Shown piece by piece: positions 4,271 to 6,286 of a DNA stretch of 6,286 bases. A program made the translations under genes and the position numbers. Positions within the stretch are counted from its first letter, which is position 1. The number at the start of each line of letters is the position of its first letter. The DNA is from an uncultured Treponema sp. (GTDB taxonomy: Bacteria; Spirochaetota; Spirochaetia; Treponematales; Treponemataceae). Below the pieces are notes generated by a model that had not been told where the DNA came from, did not search any database, and saw nothing but the letters and a program-made list of their open reading frames with translations. The stretch is taken from positions 1 through 6,286 of the forward strand of contig CAJPOF010000075.1 of the NCBI GenBank assembly GCA_905372235.1, in the 5' to 3' direction.

Positions 4271-5065
4271 CTAACGCTTCAGGTTCACTGCGGTTGAAAG
4301 CATACTGTCGCTTGTCTGTATTGCCTTGGAGTTGAACTCATAAGCTCTTTGCGCAACTATCATCTGCGTCATCTCGTTCACGACAGAAACATTTGACATC
4401 TCAAGGAACTTGTGCCTTGTGTCTCCAAAGCCTTCATATCCCGGACGACCGCCATAGGCAACTCCGGATGCGTTCGTTTCAACGAACATATTGTCGCCGT
4501 CTGCGGAAAGTCCTACAGCGTTTGGAAATCTGAAAAGTTCCAGCTGCCCAACTTCCACAGGCTCGTTCTGACCGTTTACTTTTACAGAAACTTTTCCGGT
4601 CTGCGTTATATTCATAGTGGAAACGTCGTAGCCTTCAGGAAGAATTATCTCAGGAAGAAGCCTGTTTCCGTTCGAGGTAACAACCTGTCCTGCGGAATCC
4701 ACCTTGAAAGTTCCATCACGTGTATATGCATAACTTCCGTCGTATTTTTGCACTCGGAAAAAGCCCTCACCTACTATGGCAACGTCGGTGTCAACCCCCG
4801 TGTTCTGAAGAGAACCCTGCCCCATTATCCTTTGGGTGGCGGCGACTTTTACTCCACATCCTTGCTGTATTCCGACGGGAGTAACAGTGTCCTCCGTTGC
4901 AGGCGTTCCTGCAAGTTTCACAGTCTGATATATAAGATCCTCGAACTCAACACGCTGCTGCTTGTAACCTGTGGTGTTCACGTTAGAAAGATTGTTTGAA
5001 ATCGCATCCATATTGGACTGCTGTCCGTTCATTCCCGTAGCGGCTGTCCATAAACTTCTTACCAT
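4271..5065 (-). CDS. flgG: Flagellar distal rod protein FlgG
   Basis: The 264-aa product has the usual length of FlgG. The N-terminal rod-family motif MVRSLWTAATGMNGQQ with ISNNLSNVNTTGYK (22-35) is followed by the FlgG-type stretch FEDLIYQTVKLAGTPATEDT (41-60) and VTPVGIQQGCGV, which distinguishes FlgG from FlgF. The middle contains the shared rod/hook core VDTDVAIVGEGFFRV and YAYTRDGTF (91-120). The C-terminal helix (EMSNVSVVNEMTQMIVAQRAYE, about 222-243, then SDSMLSTAVN) is the standard axial-protein end that packs against the N-terminus. The protein builds the distal rod in the periplasm, between basal body and hook, exported by the flagellar type III apparatus without a cleaved signal. 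GGGAG at 5076-5072 lies 6 nt before the ATG. It lies 118 nt downstream of flgF and is probably in the same transcript, ending at the terminator at 4240-4199. Confidence 0.96.
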   Translation of the reverse strand: MVRSLWTAATGMNGQQSNMDAISNNLSNVNTTGYKQQRVEFEDLIYQTVKLAGTPATEDTVTPVGIQQGCGVKVAATQRIMGQGSLQNTGVDTDVAIVGEGFFRVQKYDGSYAYTRDGTFKVDSAGQVVTSNGNRLLPEIILPEGYDVSTMNITQTGKVSVKVNGQNEPVEVGQLELFRFPNAVGLSADGDNMFVETNASGVAYGGRPGYEGFGDTRHKFLEMSNVSVVNEMTQMIVAQRAYEFNSKAIQTSDSMLSTAVNLKR

Positions 5066-5183
5066 AAAAATCTCCCAAAAAAACTTATCTAAAAAGAAAG
5101 TCCTATTCTTTCACCTGAACGAAAGACAGCGACTTTTCCTTAAAGGCATCCGTAAAACGCCCGCCGTCTATTTTTACCTAATT

Positions 5184-5984
5184 CTATCTGCCGGAATACA
5201 TGGCTACCCTGCTCCACAAAGTTCCCATCATGGAATCTTCACTTGTGATGGTCTTTTGGTTCGCCTCGTACGCCCTGTTCACCTCTATCATCTGCACCAT
5301 CTCGTTTACAACGTTCACGTTCGATGTCTCCATATAGCCTTGCAGAAATCTGGGACGCTCAAAACCTTCCGCTATGTGGGCAGAACCCGATATATCATTA
5401 GATGAAAAAAGATTTCCGCCGATTTTTTTAAGGTATCGCTCGTTGTCAAAGCGCACCACCTTGAAGCGGTCGATAAGCTCGTTATCCTCGGAATAGATGA
5501 TACCGTCCTCGTTCACAGTGAACCTGTCATTCTCAAGGCGGATATAGCCGTTTTCGCCAAGGACAGGAAAGCCTTCCTTAGTCTCAAGGATTCCTTCTTT
5601 TCCAAGTATGAAATTTCCGTCCCTTGTGTAGCGTTCTCCATATGGAGTTTCCACGGAAAAAAATCCCTTACCTCCAAAAGCCACATCGGTCTTCTGATTC
5701 GTCTCTCTGAAAGAACCTTGTGTAAAGTCCGTGTAGTTCTCGTTGGTCTCAACGCCAAGCCCGAGTTTCCCGATTATCGGGGCAGCTTCCGCACTTCCGA
5801 AAGGAGTCTGGTAAACTCCGTCAAGGTTTGTCCGCCTTAGAAGAAGTTCCGAAAAGGATTTTGAGATTGTTATATCCTTCTTGTAGCCTGCGGTGTCGAC
5901 GTTCGAAAGGTTGTTCGAAATCGCATCAAGTCTGTTCTGCTGGGCATTCATTCCTGAAGCACCCGTATACCAGCCTCTTATCAT
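5184..5984 (-). CDS. flgF: Flagellar rod protein FlgF (FlgG paralogue)
   Basis: I place the start at the ATG 5984-5982, giving 266 aa. GGAG (5996-5993) lies 8 nt before it and the protein then begins MIRGWYTGASGMNAQQ, the conserved start of spirochaete FlgF-like proteins. The upstream in-frame ATG at 6077 would add 31 residues not seen in the family. Domains: rod-family N-terminus with AISNNLSNVDTAGYK (21-35), core VAFGGKGFFSVETPYGERYTRDGNF (first half 101-120), and C-terminal helix MVQMIEVNRAYEANQKTI (229-246). It lacks the FlgG-specific LIYQT...G(I/L)Q.G segment, so FlgF is preferred. Similar genes are called flgG-1 in T. pallidum and flhO in Borrelia, so naming varies. The product is a proximal rod component in the periplasm. 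It is the first gene of the flgF-flgG transcript, with promoter candidates at 6136-6164 and 6092-6118. Confidence 0.92.
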   Translation of the reverse strand: MIRGWYTGASGMNAQQNRLDAISNNLSNVDTAGYKKDITISKSFSELLLRRTNLDGVYQTPFGSAEAAPIIGKLGLGVETNENYTDFTQGSFRETNQKTDVAFGGKGFFSVETPYGERYTRDGNFILGKEGILETKEGFPVLGENGYIRLENDRFTVNEDGIIYSEDNELIDRFKVVRFDNERYLKKIGGNLFSSNDISGSAHIAEGFERPRFLQGYMETSNVNVVNEMVQMIEVNRAYEANQKTITSEDSMMGTLWSRVAMYSGR

Positions 5985-6091
5985 AAAAAAATCTCCATAA
6001 AAAAGGAAAAACGGACAAGCAACAAGTTCTTTCCTTTGCAGGGCTTGCCTAAAAAGGCTTATAAATTTCACCCGCATATTCCTTGTCTATA

Positions 6092-6118
6092 TTTTCGGAG
6101 CGTGGGAAATTTTGTTTA
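6092..6118 (-). promoter_or_regulatory. Weak sigma-28-like site upstream of flgF
   Basis: TAAACAAA (6118-6111), 11 nt, TCCGAAAA (6099-6092) on the minus strand. The TAAA core, the exact spacing and 6 of 8 bases of the -10 fit a sigma-28 promoter, but the rest of the -35 does not. Transcription would start near 6085, about 100 nt before flgF. It may be a secondary promoter or chance. Confidence 0.3.
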
Positions 6119-6135
6119 GAAAAAAAGAAACAGCC

Positions 6136-6164
6136 ATTAAGAGTTTTTTCTTTCGAACTGTCAA
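6136..6164 (-). promoter_or_regulatory. Sigma-70-like promoter of the flgF-flgG unit
   Basis: A perfect TTGACA (6164-6159) is followed by a 17-nt spacer and CTTAAT (6141-6136, 4 of 6). The predicted start is near 6129, leaving a leader of about 145 nt before the flgF ATG. It is the best housekeeping-type candidate in the 300 nt upstream of flgF. The weak -10 keeps confidence moderate. Confidence 0.4.
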
Positions 6165-6239
6165 ATATTATTCCAAAACCGAAGGTTCTCCTCCAACCCA
6201 CAAAAAGATCTTTTTAAAAAGAAAATGCTCCAAAAATTC

Positions 6240-6260
6240 CTTGCATTATACATATGCAAG
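6240..6260. promoter_or_regulatory. Inverted repeat around a TATAAT box
   Basis: CTTGCAT (6240-6246) and ATGCAAG (6254-6260) are perfect complements separated by 7 nt. On the minus strand a perfect TATAAT (6250-6245) sits inside the dyad, in an operator-like arrangement, but no good -35 lies 16-18 nt upstream. Next to it 6202-6215 (AAAAAGATCTTTTT) and 6210-6221 (CTTTTTAAAAAG) are overlapping AT-rich palindromes. The rest of 5985-6286 holds only the flgF leader and promoters; no gene is supported. Confidence 0.35.
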
Positions 6261-6286
6261 TTATAGAATAATACAAAACCAAATAA

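Noticed and set aside
5107..5177. Hairpins in the flgF-flgG spacer (5107-5112 with 5121-5126; 5152-5157 with 5172-5177) as a terminator or attenuator
   Set aside because: Stems are only 6 bp with loops of 8 and 14 nt and no clean T-run directly follows, so they are not distinguishable from chance.
4412..5405. Plus-strand open frames of 195 and 144 codons across flgG and the end of flgF
   Set aside because: They are shadows of strongly conserved rod-protein genes on the minus strand.
5985..6077. 31-codon N-terminal extension of FlgF from the upstream ATG
   Set aside because: The family begins at MIRGWYTGASGMN, and GGAG is placed correctly only for the ATG at 5984.

Overview
The window looks like chromosomal DNA of a spirochaete, most likely a host-associated Treponema. 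The best evidence is the minus-strand block of periplasmic-flagellum rod genes in the order flgF, flgG, FlgJ-type rod-binding protein, small membrane protein. From memory this matches the treponemal order, and the FlgF N-terminus (MIRGWYTGASGMNAQQ) looks treponemal. Two lipoproteins with relaxed, spirochaete-style lipoboxes and a chemoreceptor tail ending in FKI fit the same picture. The genus call rests on recognition, not on a search.

Layout. Positions 1-565 hold no credible gene. They form a palindrome-rich repeat cluster with at least four near-perfect hairpins, a 20-nt motif present twice, and a tandem pair of diverged 86-bp elements (about 85% identical, period 103 bp). The second element abuts the last 60 codons of a methyl-accepting chemotaxis protein whose upstream part is missing (569-751, pseudogene remnant). 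A strong sigma-70-type promoter (783-811) then drives a complete HIT-family nucleotide hydrolase (898-1302). A 470-nt gap follows with little in it except a possible coding remnant and, near its end, a promoter with an internal dyad. This promoter serves two overlapping lipoprotein genes: a short one of 88 aa and a 403-aa protein of probable beta-propeller type. A structured gap (3248-3361) separates them from the convergent flagellar genes.

Read in the direction of transcription (right to left), the flagellar block starts with a 300-nt upstream region. It carries a sigma-70-like promoter, a weaker sigma-28-like site and an inverted repeat around a TATAAT box. flgF and flgG follow, both proximal/distal rod components, and flgG ends at a textbook intrinsic terminator. 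The FlgJ-type gene then restarts from its own promoter, an almost consensus sigma-28 (FliA) site with exact 11-nt spacing, and is translationally coupled by an ATGA overlap to a 73-aa two-helix membrane protein. The sequence therefore suggests that rod subunits and the rod-binding chaperone/cap are separate transcription units, with the latter in the late flagellar class.

I do not see a defence system, CRISPR array, tRNA, rRNA or transposase gene. The most unusual items are the repeat cluster with the chemoreceptor stump, the sigma-28 promoter in front of flgJ, and the uncharacterised small proteins.
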